Source of the DNA: Bacteroidales bacterium
GTDB lineage: Bacteria; Bacteroidota; Bacteroidia; Bacteroidales; WCHB1-69
Assembly: GCA_016285145.1 (NCBI GenBank)
Contig: JAEEQE010000015.1
Coordinates: 1-58,997, forward strand
Direction: 5' to 3'
DNA: 58,997 nt
Part shown: piece by piece, positions 15,365-23,208 of the stretch
How the letters are laid out: each line of letters begins with the position of its first letter
Position numbering within the stretch: position 1 is the first letter of the stretch
Translations under genes and position numbers: made by a program
Notes under the pieces: generated by a model
What the model was told of the DNA's origin: nothing
The model's database searches: none
The model's input: only the letters and a program-made list of their open reading frames with translations

Positions 15365-16786
15365 ATGCAGAAAAAAGTAAGAAATGTCATCATCATTGGT
15401 GCTGCTGGAAGAGACTTCCACAATTTCAACACCTTCTTCCGCCACAACAAAAACTACAATGTTGTAGCGTTTACGGCCGAGCAGATCCCTGGTATCGACG
15501 ACCGTATGTATCCGAAGGAATTGGCCGGCGAGGATTTGTATCCGAAGGGCATTAAGATTTACCCCGAATCCATGCTGACCGAGTTGATCAAGAAATATGA
15601 TGTTGACGATTGTGTCTTCGCATACAGCGACAAGCCCTATTCATACGTGATGGGCGTGAGCGCTATCGTGAACGCTGCTGGCGCCAACTTCTGGCTGATG
15701 GGCCCGAAGGACACGATGATCCCCTCCAAGAAACCCGTTATCGCCGTCGGTGCTACCCGTACGGGCTGCGGCAAGTCTCAGACCTCCCGCAAAATCATCG
15801 AATACCTTGTCGGTATGGGCTTCAAAGTCGTCGCCGTTCGTCACCCGATGCCGTACGATCCCGATTTGAACAAGCAGATTGTCCAACGTTTCGCTTGCGT
15901 TGATGACCTCAAGTATCAGAACTGCACCATCGAGGAGATGGAAGAGTATGAACCGCACGTGGTGACCAAACGTAACGTCATCTACGCCGGTGTTGACTAT
16001 GAGGCTATCCTCAAGGGCGGCAAGACCAAAGATCCTCAAACCGGCAAGTGGGTTGAGATGGCTGGCGCCGAGAAAGATCCCGACGGCTGTGACATCGTGC
16101 TGTGGGACGGCGGTAACAACGACTTCCCGTTCTACAAACCCGACCTGACCATTGGCGTTGCCGATCCTCTTCGTCCCGGTGCTGAAGTCAGCTACTATCC
16201 CGGTGAAGTGGTCGCTCGTCTGGCCGACGTTATCGTCATCAACAAGATCGACTCCGCTTCTTTGGAGAACATCAACACGGTGCGCGCTAACCTCGCCAAG
16301 ATCAACCCGAATGCTAAGCAGATTGACGCTGCTTCCATCCTCACGGTGGACAAACCGGAACTCCTCAAGGGCAAGAAAGTCCTCGTGGTGGAAGACGGTC
16401 CTACGTTGACCCACGGTGAGATGAAGATCGGTGCCGGTACGGTTGCCGCCATGAAGTACGGTGCTGCCGAGCTCGTGGATCCTCGTCCTTACACGGTTGG
16501 TGAGCTCACCACCACCTTCGAGCGTTACCCGAACATCGGTACGCTCCTCCCGGCCATGGGTTATGGCGCACAGCAGATGAAGGACCTCGAGAAGACCATC
16601 GCCAACACCAAGTGCGACGCCGTGGTCATCGGTACGCCTATCGACCTGCCGCGTTTCATCAAGATCAAACAACCGGTTGTCAAGGTTGGTTATGAACTCC
16701 AGGAGATCGGCACCCCGACCCTCAAAGAAGTCCTCGACGAATTCGTTGCCAAACACAACCTCAAACCGAGAAGAAGAAGAAAATAA
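15365..16786 (+). CDS. Cyclic 2,3-diphosphoglycerate synthetase-like GTPase
   Basis: 473 residues. The P-loop is GATRTGCGKS (129-138), preceded by an N-terminal Rossmann-like region (RNVIIIGAAGRDFHNFN). Later motifs include LWDGGNNDFPF and VIVINKIDSA, the latter resembling the G4-type N-K-x-D of GTPases. This is the COG2403 family, whose archaeal relatives close 2,3-diphosphoglycerate into its cyclic form; the bacterial members are not well characterised, so the exact reaction is uncertain. Codons are GC-rich and regular, as in a highly expressed gene. It has its own promoter with a duplicated leader and ends at a strong terminator. The gpmA neighbour uses 2,3-bisphosphoglycerate, which supports a link to that compound. 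Confidence 0.8.
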   Translation: MQKKVRNVIIIGAAGRDFHNFNTFFRHNKNYNVVAFTAEQIPGIDDRMYPKELAGEDLYPKGIKIYPESMLTELIKKYDVDDCVFAYSDKPYSYVMGVSAIVNAAGANFWLMGPKDTMIPSKKPVIAVGATRTGCGKSQTSRKIIEYLVGMGFKVVAVRHPMPYDPDLNKQIVQRFACVDDLKYQNCTIEEMEEYEPHVVTKRNVIYAGVDYEAILKGGKTKDPQTGKWVEMAGAEKDPDGCDIVLWDGGNNDFPFYKPDLTIGVADPLRPGAEVSYYPGEVVARLADVIVINKIDSASLENINTVRANLAKINPNAKQIDAASILTVDKPELLKGKKVLVVEDGPTLTHGEMKIGAGTVAAMKYGAAELVDPRPYTVGELTTTFERYPNIGTLLPAMGYGAQQMKDLEKTIANTKCDAVVIGTPIDLPRFIKIKQPVVKVGYELQEIGTPTLKEVLDEFVAKHNLKPRRRRK

Positions 16787-16808
16787 TTCTTTTGGGAATA
16801 TTCTAATG

Positions 16809-16838
16809 AGCGGGCTCGTTTTCGGGCCCGCTTTTTTT
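16809..16838 (+). terminator. Intrinsic terminator after the cDPGS-like gene
   Basis: A 7-bp GC stem (AGCGGGC pairing with GCCCGCT) with a 10-base loop, followed by seven Ts. Confidence 0.88.
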
Positions 16839-16889
16839 ATGGGATGGCCATTAACTCGATCAAGAAATACGCCTTGTGAAATTCAAGAT

Positions 16890-17069
16890 ATGGAGAAAAT
16901 TGTAATGATTATAGAGAAATCACGGGACCATTACGGTGCATACGCCGAAAATGGTGATGGCATCTTCCCGCATACAGGACTGCATCGCTCGCTTCGCGGA
17001 GAAGCTCAGCCATGTGAGGCTGGTGTGAGATTGCCCGTATTGCTTTTCGAGTTTTCAGCTCAAAGATAG
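16890..17069 (+). pseudogene. Truncated HicB-type antitoxin remnant
   Basis: An ATG at 16890 opens 59 codons whose first about 22 residues (MEKIVMIIEKSRDHYGAYAE) match the start of HicB antitoxins in Bacteroidetes. After NGDGIF the frame loses all resemblance: the expected glycine-rich turn, amphipathic helix and DNA-binding end are missing. No HicA toxin lies upstream. I read it as a decayed, toxin-less fragment. The rest of the 350-base gap between the terminator at 16838 and the gene at 17138 holds only the promoter at 17106. Confidence 0.5.
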
Positions 17070-17105
17070 AAAAAATTATAACACCCCACTCAAACGGAAA
17101 AATAG

Positions 17106-17113
17106 TATCTTTG
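17106..17113 (+). promoter_or_regulatory. -7 promoter element for udp
   Basis: TATCTTTG followed by C, 24 bases before the ATG at 17138. Confidence 0.62.
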
Positions 17114-17137
17114 CACCATCTTTTAAAATCGAAGAAT

Positions 17138-17998
17138 ATGAAAATTCCCGCTTCTGAACTTCCCAAACAACCCGATGGGGCCATCTATCACCTGAATCTG
17201 CATCCCGATGAACTGGCTGACAATATCATCTTGGTCGGCGACCCGGGGCGTGTAAGCATGATTTCCGATCTGTTCGACACCATAGAAGTGCGCAAACAGA
17301 ACCGAGAACTGATTACCCATACCGGCACCTATCAAGGCAAGCGCGTGTCGGTGATCTCCACTGGCATGGGCACCGACAATATTGATATTGTACTCAATGA
17401 GTTGGATGCCGTAGCCAACATCGACCTTGCCACTATGGAGGTGAAACCCGAACACCGGACACTCAACATGGTGCGTATAGGCACATCGGGTGCACTACAG
17501 CCCGATATAGCGTGCGGCAGTGCTGTGGCCTCCGCTTGGGGCTTCGGCATTGACGGTGTGTTGCAGTTTTACAATCATGGCGACTGGAGCAACGAGGCGT
17601 TAGTGAATGCTTTCATCGCACATACCGGATGGAGTCCGAAGTTGCCGCGCCCGTATTGCACGCCTGCGTCCGCCAAGCTGCTGCAGCGCATTGGATACGA
17701 CATGTACCAGGGTATTACGGTGAGTGCGCCGGGCTTCTTCGGTCCGCAGGGTCGGCAGGTGCGTGCCCAATTGGCCTATCCCGACCTGAACAGCAAGATA
17801 GAGTCGTTCCAATACGAAGGGCGAAACATCACCAATATGGAAATGGAGTGCTCAGCTATCTATGGACTTGGAAATGTGCTGGGACATAATCCCTTAACAG
17901 TCTGCCTGATTATCGCCAACCGCGTCACGGGCAAATTTCTCGACGATTACCACGACCTGATGCGCGATTTGGCACGGAAGGTGCTGGATCGGTTCTGA
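17138..17998 (+). CDS. udp: Uridine phosphorylase-type nucleoside phosphorylase
   Basis: 286 residues from the ATG at 17138; an earlier in-frame start would overlap the promoter. The phosphate-binding motif GDPGR is at 34-38, VISTGMGTDNIDIVLNEL (about 72-89) is the family's core, and NMEMECSAIYGL near 237-248 carries the ribose-binding M-E-M-E. These proteins split uridine (or another nucleoside) with phosphate to a base and ribose 1-phosphate for salvage. Uridine is the best guess; the exact base preference cannot be read with certainty. It is a single-gene unit followed by an intergenic repeat block. Confidence 0.9.
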   Translation: MKIPASELPKQPDGAIYHLNLHPDELADNIILVGDPGRVSMISDLFDTIEVRKQNRELITHTGTYQGKRVSVISTGMGTDNIDIVLNELDAVANIDLATMEVKPEHRTLNMVRIGTSGALQPDIACGSAVASAWGFGIDGVLQFYNHGDWSNEALVNAFIAHTGWSPKLPRPYCTPASAKLLQRIGYDMYQGITVSAPGFFGPQGRQVRAQLAYPDLNSKIESFQYEGRNITNMEMECSAIYGLGNVLGHNPLTVCLIIANRVTGKFLDDYHDLMRDLARKVLDRF

Positions 17999-18160
17999 GA
18001 CGTGAGTTTGGCTGTTGGCTGTTAGCCATTAGCCGTTAGCTTTTGGCTGTTAGCCGTTGGCCGTTGGATTTTGGGAATTGGGATTTGTTCTCTGTTCTTT
18101 GTTCCCTAACTTCTTAGTTTCTTAACTCCTTAACTCCTTAACTCCTCTCAACTCTAAACT
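17999..18160. repeat. Composite intergenic repeat block (inverted relative to 57823-57985)
   Basis: Word-like modules in sequence: GCTGTTAGCC/GCCGTTAGC, then a TTGGGAATTGGGA-type tract, then CTTAGTTTCTTAACTCC repeats, then CTCAACTCTAAACTCC. Read on the minus strand, the modules occur in the same order as in the spacers at 57823-57985 and 58740-58870. The last about 40 bases overlap the 3' end of the thiamine pyrophosphokinase gene. Confidence 0.7.
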
Positions 18161-18796
18161 CCGATACACCACCACCACGCCTTTACCATGCATTTCAATG
18201 GTGAAGGTGTCGCCGGTGGCCTCGTTCAGGCTGCCCTCCCACAGATGGTGGAAGCAGCGATTGTTAACGGGGTATTTGAGTCCATGGAAAGTTAGCGGAA
18301 GTTTTTTGTCCTTGGTGAATACCGACACCTGTTGGCCCGGTACGGAGGGCAGGGTGGTGGTCTGGCGTAGCGCGTTGAAGATGCCGTAGTCGGTGACCAT
18401 GACCAGATCCAGCCATTGGCTGTAGGTGGCCATGATGCTGATATTGGCGATGAAATGGTCGTCGCGCAGGCCCGCACAGCCCAACAGGGCGATGTGGTCC
18501 AACTGTTGGGAGATGCAGTATTTCAAGGCTTTTTGCAAGTCGTTGTACTCTTTGCTTGGGTCATGATGCAGGCAATGCTGCCAGCGTGTGCGCGATTCGG
18601 GGCGCATGGAGTCCAGGTCGCCCACTACCACTGTTGGGGTGAATCCGGCTGCCGTCAGTTTGTCGGCGGCCCCGTCGCACGCCACAAGCCGCTCGGACTG
18701 TCGTAGCATCGTCAGGGCCACATTTCCTGTGGGGAAGGCCCCATTAGCCACAATCACCGTCTTGTATGGCATCTCCACCTTGAAACCCTCACTCAT
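18122..18796 (-). CDS. thiN: Thiamine pyrophosphokinase
   Basis: 224 residues. It transfers pyrophosphate from ATP to thiamine to form thiamine diphosphate. Motifs: the N-terminal ANGAFP, ACDGAADKL (about 39-47), VVGDLDSM (about 57-64), the KEYNDLQKA segment (about 82-90), and GCAGLRDDHFIAN (about 105-117) of the catalytic domain, with the beta-sandwich C-terminal part around 150-220. The usual T-D of the D-Q-x-x-T-D motif reads N-D here, a mild variation. Its 3' end runs into a composite intergenic repeat, so the last residues (about 12, ending ELRGVKELRS) are partly encoded by repeat sequence, which may have changed the natural C-terminus. Confidence 0.93.
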   Translation of the reverse strand: MSEGFKVEMPYKTVIVANGAFPTGNVALTMLRQSERLVACDGAADKLTAAGFTPTVVVGDLDSMRPESRTRWQHCLHHDPSKEYNDLQKALKYCISQQLDHIALLGCAGLRDDHFIANISIMATYSQWLDLVMVTDYGIFNALRQTTTLPSVPGQQVSVFTKDKKLPLTFHGLKYPVNNRCFHHLWEGSLNEATGDTFTIEMHGKGVVVVYRSLELRGVKELRS

Positions 18797-18877
18797 AATC
18801 CTAATTAATACGGCAACTATTAACTGTTAATTATTAATTATTAATTGTTAATTGTTAATTGTTAATTGTTAATTGCT
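18797..18877. repeat. AT-rich intergenic simple repeat
   Basis: Tandem ATTGTTAATT-like words fill the 81-base gap between two minus-strand genes. No promoter motif is visible. Confidence 0.65.
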
Positions 18878-21800
18878 CTACATCCATTTCACCAAATTGA
18901 AATCCAGGTCATGCGGCAGCAGCGGGTGCTGGGGAATGATTCGGATGGCGCAGTTCCAAAGGCCTACGTTGCATGCGTTCATGTTGCAGTTGTACACGGC
19001 AGTGCCGTTTTCGCATCGTTGTATGGTGAAGGGGTGTTTGCTCACCAGTCGGATGTGCCCGTTGTTCTCCTCGTTGGCGAAAATCAATTCGATTTTAAGG
19101 TCTTCGGGTTTGAGGGCTCCGATTTTCAGTGTGAGTTCTAAGGAGAGCTCATCGCCCACATAGAAGACGTTGTTGGTCTGTGTAGGCGAAACCAGTTCCA
19201 CGCGGGAGATATTGTTCCAGTTAGTGGCCACATGCTCCTTCCACTTGAGGAGGGTGCGGATGTCTTGGAGGTTGTTGGCACAGAGACGTTCGTGACGCTC
19301 TTCAAGTTTATGATAGAATTTGTCGTAGTAGTCGTCCAATTGGCGTTTCATCGTGTAATGGGGCGAGATGGTGGCGAAGCATTTTTTCATCATGGCCACC
19401 CATGCTGTGGGCACTTGTTGTTCGTTGCGGTTGTAGAAGGCGGGCATGATCTCCTCTTCAATAGTGGAATAGAGGGTGGAGGCGTCGAGTTCGTCTTGGA
19501 GGCGGTTGTCCTCGTAGGTGATTTGCTCCTTGATGGCCCATCCGGCACCGGGCACATAGCCTTCGGCCCACCAGCCGTCGAGCACGCTGAAGTTGAGCAC
19601 GCCGTTCATGACGGCCTTCTCGCCGGAGGTGCCGGAGGCCTCTAACGGACGTGTGGGTGTGTTGAGCCAAACGTCGCAGCCGGAAACGAGCTTCTTGGCG
19701 AGGATCATGTCGTAGTTTTCCACAAAGATGATCTTACCGACAAATTCGGGACGACGGGCCAGCTCGATGATGCGCGTGATGAGGTCCTGGCCGGCCTTGT
19801 CGTGCGGGTGTGCCTTGCCGGCGAAGACGAACTGGACGGGATGGTCCGGATGGCAGAGCAGCTGGCGCAGGCGCTCTTCGTTGTTGAAGAGCAGGTGTGC
19901 GCGCTTGTAGGTGGCGAAGCGGCGTGCGAAGCCGATGGTGAGCACGTCGTCGCGTATGGATTTTAATGTCTTGTCAATCAGGGCGGGCGCTTCGGTGCGG
20001 CGGCGCATCTGGTCGTTGAGCATGGGCTTGATGGCGGCGATCATCTCCTTGCGGAGATCGTCTTTGATGCTCCAGATGTCGGCATCCGGCACTGACTCAA
20101 TGCGGCTCCAGTGGTCGGGATTGGAACGGTCGGCGGCGAATCCGGGACCGAAGACCTCCTCGTGGAGCTTCTGCCAGCGTTTGTGCGTCCAGGTGGGGTA
20201 GTGGACCCCGTTGGTTACGTATCCGATATGGGATTCCTCGGCAAAACGGCCCTCGTACAGGTCGGCGAACATCTCCTGCGACACGCGTCCGTGGATGCGG
20301 CTCACCCCGTTGACCTCCTGCGAGAAATGGCAGGCAAGAATGCTCATCGAGAACTTGTCGTTGGTGTAGTCGTCACGCTTGCGTCCGAAGCCCATGAAGG
20401 TCTCCCAGGTGATGTTGTAGCGTGCCGGGAAGGCGGCGAAATAGGTGCGCATGAGGTCTTCGTGGAAGGCGTCGTGACCGGCGGGAACCGGCGTGTGGGT
20501 GGTGTACAGGGAGGATGATTTCACCATCTCCGTAGCCACCGACATGTTAACGTGCTCGTTCTGCATGATGTCATAGACGCGTTCCAGACTCAGGAAGGCC
20601 GCATGACCTTCGTTGAGATGGAAGAGGGTCGGTTCTTCGCCTAAGATCTTCAGCATACGCATACCTCCGATGCCGAGCAGGATCTCCTGCTTGAGGCGGT
20701 TCTCCACGTCGCCCCCGTACAGGGTGGCAGTGACTCCGCGGTCCTCGTTCCAGTTTTCGTCGAAGTCCGTATCCATCAGGTACAACGGAATCCGGCCCAC
20801 GTTGACGCGCCAGATGCGGGCGTACAGGTTGCGGCCCGGGAGCGCGAGGCTCACCTTGCGCCAGTTGCCGTTCTCATCTTTCAACGGGAAGATGGGGAGT
20901 TTGGAGAAACTTTGTGGTGGGTAAAGATTCACCTGTGCGCCGTTGGCGGAAATCTGCTGGGTGAAATAGCCGTAACGGTACAGCAAGCCTACACCGATCA
21001 TGTTCACATTGCTGTCGGAGGCCTCCTTCAGATAGTCGCCGGCCAACATGCCTAAGCCTCCGGAGAAAATTTTCAGCTCGTTGCTGATGCCGAATTCCAT
21101 GCTGAAATAGGCGACTTTCTTTTCCGGGCGGGTGCAGGGCGTGTCCATGTAGGAGCGGAAAGCCTGATACACGCGGTCAAGACGGTCCAGATAGGCTTTG
21201 TTTTCGGAGAAATGCGTCAGCCGGTCCAGCGGCAGCACCTGCAGCAGGTGTACGGGATTCTCCTGGCAGGATTTCCACAAGGTGGGGCCTGCTATTTCCT
21301 CAAACAGTTCACGAGCTTCATAATTCCAGCTCCACCAGAGGTTTTCGGATATTTCCTCCAGCTTGTTGAGGGATGACGGAAGATGGGATTTGATGGAAAT
21401 GCGTTTCCAATCGGGAGTTTCACGAGAGATATGTTGTACCATTTTACCTAATTTGGATGTCTTGTTTTGATATTGTGGATAACGGGATTCGCTCTTGGAA
21501 AGGGCTATGTCATATGTTTTCAGATAGTTTTCGTAAAGATTGGACCAAAGTGCCTCCTGTGCCGTCCGCATGGCGGAAGTGCGTATGGCACCGACTTCCT
21601 CCGCATTTTTCCGACAGAACTCGGAAAGGGTAGTGGCGATAGCCTCTACCACGTCGTTGTCGTTGGTGTCGGTGCGTTCGATGACGGTCACGCCCGAAGG
21701 CTCGTGTGTGTGTTCGCGGGCCCATAGACCGAAGCCGGCCAGCGAGGTGGTCACCGTCGGGATGCCGAAGGCGATGCTCTCTAACGGCGTGTAGCCCCAT

Positions 21801-23095
21801 GGCTCGTAGTAGGAGGGGAACACCGACAGGTCGAAGCCGATCAGCATGTCGTAGTAGGAGAGGTTGAAAATGCCGTCGTTGCCATCCAAATAGACGGGAA
21901 CATAGACGATTTTCACGTTGCTGTCGGGCGTATTGTATAATTTATGTTCCGTCAGGGAACGGAGAATGGGGTCATTGTACGGGTCGTGGAGCACGTGAGT
22001 GGCGAACTCGTTGGTGATGGGCTGTTCGCCGATGGGCCGGTTCATGCGCTCTAACAGCTCCACGCGTTTGCCGCTATTGCCGGCGGGGATAGTGAGGAAA
22101 GCCACAATCTGGCGCTCGGGATGGGTGGCCGACAGGGCGGCCAGGCTGCGGATGAACACGTCAATGCCCTTGTTCTTGAACTCGAAGCGGCCGCTGTTGA
22201 TGACAAGCAGGGCGTTGTCGTCCAGTTTCTGCTGCATCAGCGACGAGGCGACGTGCAGCATGGTCTTGCGGGCGAGATTCCGTTTCTGCTCGTAGGCCTC
22301 GCCCACGGGCACGAAGTCGTTCTCGAAGCCGTTGATGGTGATCACGTCGGCGGGACGGCTGAAGAAAGCCGCGCACTCACGGTCGGTGATGCCGCTGACG
22401 GTTGTGTAGGCATCGGAATGGTCTGCCGACAGATACTCTAACGAGAATTTAGATTGTACGCCGAAGCGGTTCGCCGTGTCCTGCGGGTTGTATTGCTGGA
22501 GGTCCTGGTAGAGCGGAAGGCCGTTGCCCGCGATGCAGCGTCCCAGCACGGTGGCGTGCGTGGTGAAGACCGTGGCAATCTGGGGCACATGCCGTTTCAG
22601 ATGCAGGATGCCCGTGCCCGTCATCCACTCGTGGAAATGGGCGACAATCTTGTCCATGGAGCTGCAGTGGAAATCGTAGAAGCTCTCGATCACCTTGCCG
22701 GCGGCATAGCCGAACAGGGCCGGCTCGATGTAGTCCCATTGTCCGGCGATGGAATCCAGCTTGTAATGCAGCCAGAAATCCGTCAGGATCTCGTTTTTCT
22801 TTTCAAAAAATGGGGTGAAATTTATCAGAATCACAACGGGAGAACCGCAGATATTCCATCGTCCGATGCGGATTTTCAACCCTTCCTGCTGGGCTATCTC
22901 CCTCCAGTTGCGATAGAGGTTTGCGTCTTCGATGAAGTCTTCACTCTGCTCCTTGGAAAGGTCCGGACCGATGCAAATGTATTGGTCTCCATATTGTTTT
23001 ACTACTGTCTTAGCTTTGGTAGAGAGAACGGTGTATATACCGCCAACCTTGTTGCAAATCTCCCACGAGGTTTCAAAAATATAATCGGCACTCAT
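18878..23095 (-). CDS. Glycogen synthase / alpha-glucan phosphorylase fusion
   Basis: 1405 residues from the ATG at 23095, chosen because MSADYIFETSWEICNKVGGIYTVL is the conserved start and the frame upstream lies beyond the promoter. The N-terminal about 550 residues form a GT-B glycosyltransferase of eukaryotic glycogen-synthase type (GT3-like; FNLSYYDMLIGFDLSVFPS and GYTPLESIAFGIPTVTT). The C-terminal about 830 residues are an alpha-glucan phosphorylase (GT35), with the pyridoxal-phosphate lysine in EASGTSGEKAVMNG. Chain elongation and phosphorolysis of glycogen are thus in one cytoplasmic polypeptide. This fusion is known from other Bacteroidetes annotations. No branching or debranching enzyme gene is nearby. 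It has its own divergent promoter shared with the queA region. Confidence 0.93.
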   Translation of the reverse strand: MSADYIFETSWEICNKVGGIYTVLSTKAKTVVKQYGDQYICIGPDLSKEQSEDFIEDANLYRNWREIAQQEGLKIRIGRWNICGSPVVILINFTPFFEKKNEILTDFWLHYKLDSIAGQWDYIEPALFGYAAGKVIESFYDFHCSSMDKIVAHFHEWMTGTGILHLKRHVPQIATVFTTHATVLGRCIAGNGLPLYQDLQQYNPQDTANRFGVQSKFSLEYLSADHSDAYTTVSGITDRECAAFFSRPADVITINGFENDFVPVGEAYEQKRNLARKTMLHVASSLMQQKLDDNALLVINSGRFEFKNKGIDVFIRSLAALSATHPERQIVAFLTIPAGNSGKRVELLERMNRPIGEQPITNEFATHVLHDPYNDPILRSLTEHKLYNTPDSNVKIVYVPVYLDGNDGIFNLSYYDMLIGFDLSVFPSYYEPWGYTPLESIAFGIPTVTTSLAGFGLWAREHTHEPSGVTVIERTDTNDNDVVEAIATTLSEFCRKNAEEVGAIRTSAMRTAQEALWSNLYENYLKTYDIALSKSESRYPQYQNKTSKLGKMVQHISRETPDWKRISIKSHLPSSLNKLEEISENLWWSWNYEARELFEEIAGPTLWKSCQENPVHLLQVLPLDRLTHFSENKAYLDRLDRVYQAFRSYMDTPCTRPEKKVAYFSMEFGISNELKIFSGGLGMLAGDYLKEASDSNVNMIGVGLLYRYGYFTQQISANGAQVNLYPPQSFSKLPIFPLKDENGNWRKVSLALPGRNLYARIWRVNVGRIPLYLMDTDFDENWNEDRGVTATLYGGDVENRLKQEILLGIGGMRMLKILGEEPTLFHLNEGHAAFLSLERVYDIMQNEHVNMSVATEMVKSSSLYTTHTPVPAGHDAFHEDLMRTYFAAFPARYNITWETFMGFGRKRDDYTNDKFSMSILACHFSQEVNGVSRIHGRVSQEMFADLYEGRFAEESHIGYVTNGVHYPTWTHKRWQKLHEEVFGPGFAADRSNPDHWSRIESVPDADIWSIKDDLRKEMIAAIKPMLNDQMRRRTEAPALIDKTLKSIRDDVLTIGFARRFATYKRAHLLFNNEERLRQLLCHPDHPVQFVFAGKAHPHDKAGQDLITRIIELARRPEFVGKIIFVENYDMILAKKLVSGCDVWLNTPTRPLEASGTSGEKAVMNGVLNFSVLDGWWAEGYVPGAGWAIKEQITYEDNRLQDELDASTLYSTIEEEIMPAFYNRNEQQVPTAWVAMMKKCFATISPHYTMKRQLDDYYDKFYHKLEERHERLCANNLQDIRTLLKWKEHVATNWNNISRVELVSPTQTNNVFYVGDELSLELTLKIGALKPEDLKIELIFANEENNGHIRLVSKHPFTIQRCENGTAVYNCNMNACNVGLWNCAIRIIPQHPLLPHDLDFNLVKWM

Positions 23096-23124
23096 AAATT
23101 CTGTATAGGGAATTTTTAAAGGCG

Positions 23125-23132
23125 CAAAAATA
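23125..23132 (-). promoter_or_regulatory. -7 promoter element for the glycogen synthase/phosphorylase gene
   Basis: TATTTTTG on the minus strand, about 29 bases before the start at 23095. It is back to back with the queA promoter. Confidence 0.6.
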
Positions 23133-23192
23133 CGAAAAAATCGGGTTGCTTCCCACGTCGGTGAGGCAAAAGGTTGCAATCGGCGAATTTCG

Positions 23193-23200
23193 TATCTTTG
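23193..23200 (+). promoter_or_regulatory. -7 promoter element for queA
   Basis: TATCTTTG 8 bases before the ATG at 23209, implying a nearly leaderless mRNA and fixing the queA start. Confidence 0.66.
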
Positions 23201-23208
23201 CCGCCGTT

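Noticed and set aside
15641-16756. Minus-strand open frame of 371 codons opposite the cDPGS-like gene
   Set aside because: Shadow of a gene with strong codon bias; the plus-strand gene has a P-loop and terminator.
18797-18877. Possible CRISPR-like array in the repeated AT-rich spacer
   Set aside because: Repeats are short, degenerate and contiguous, without spacers of regular length, and no cas genes are present.
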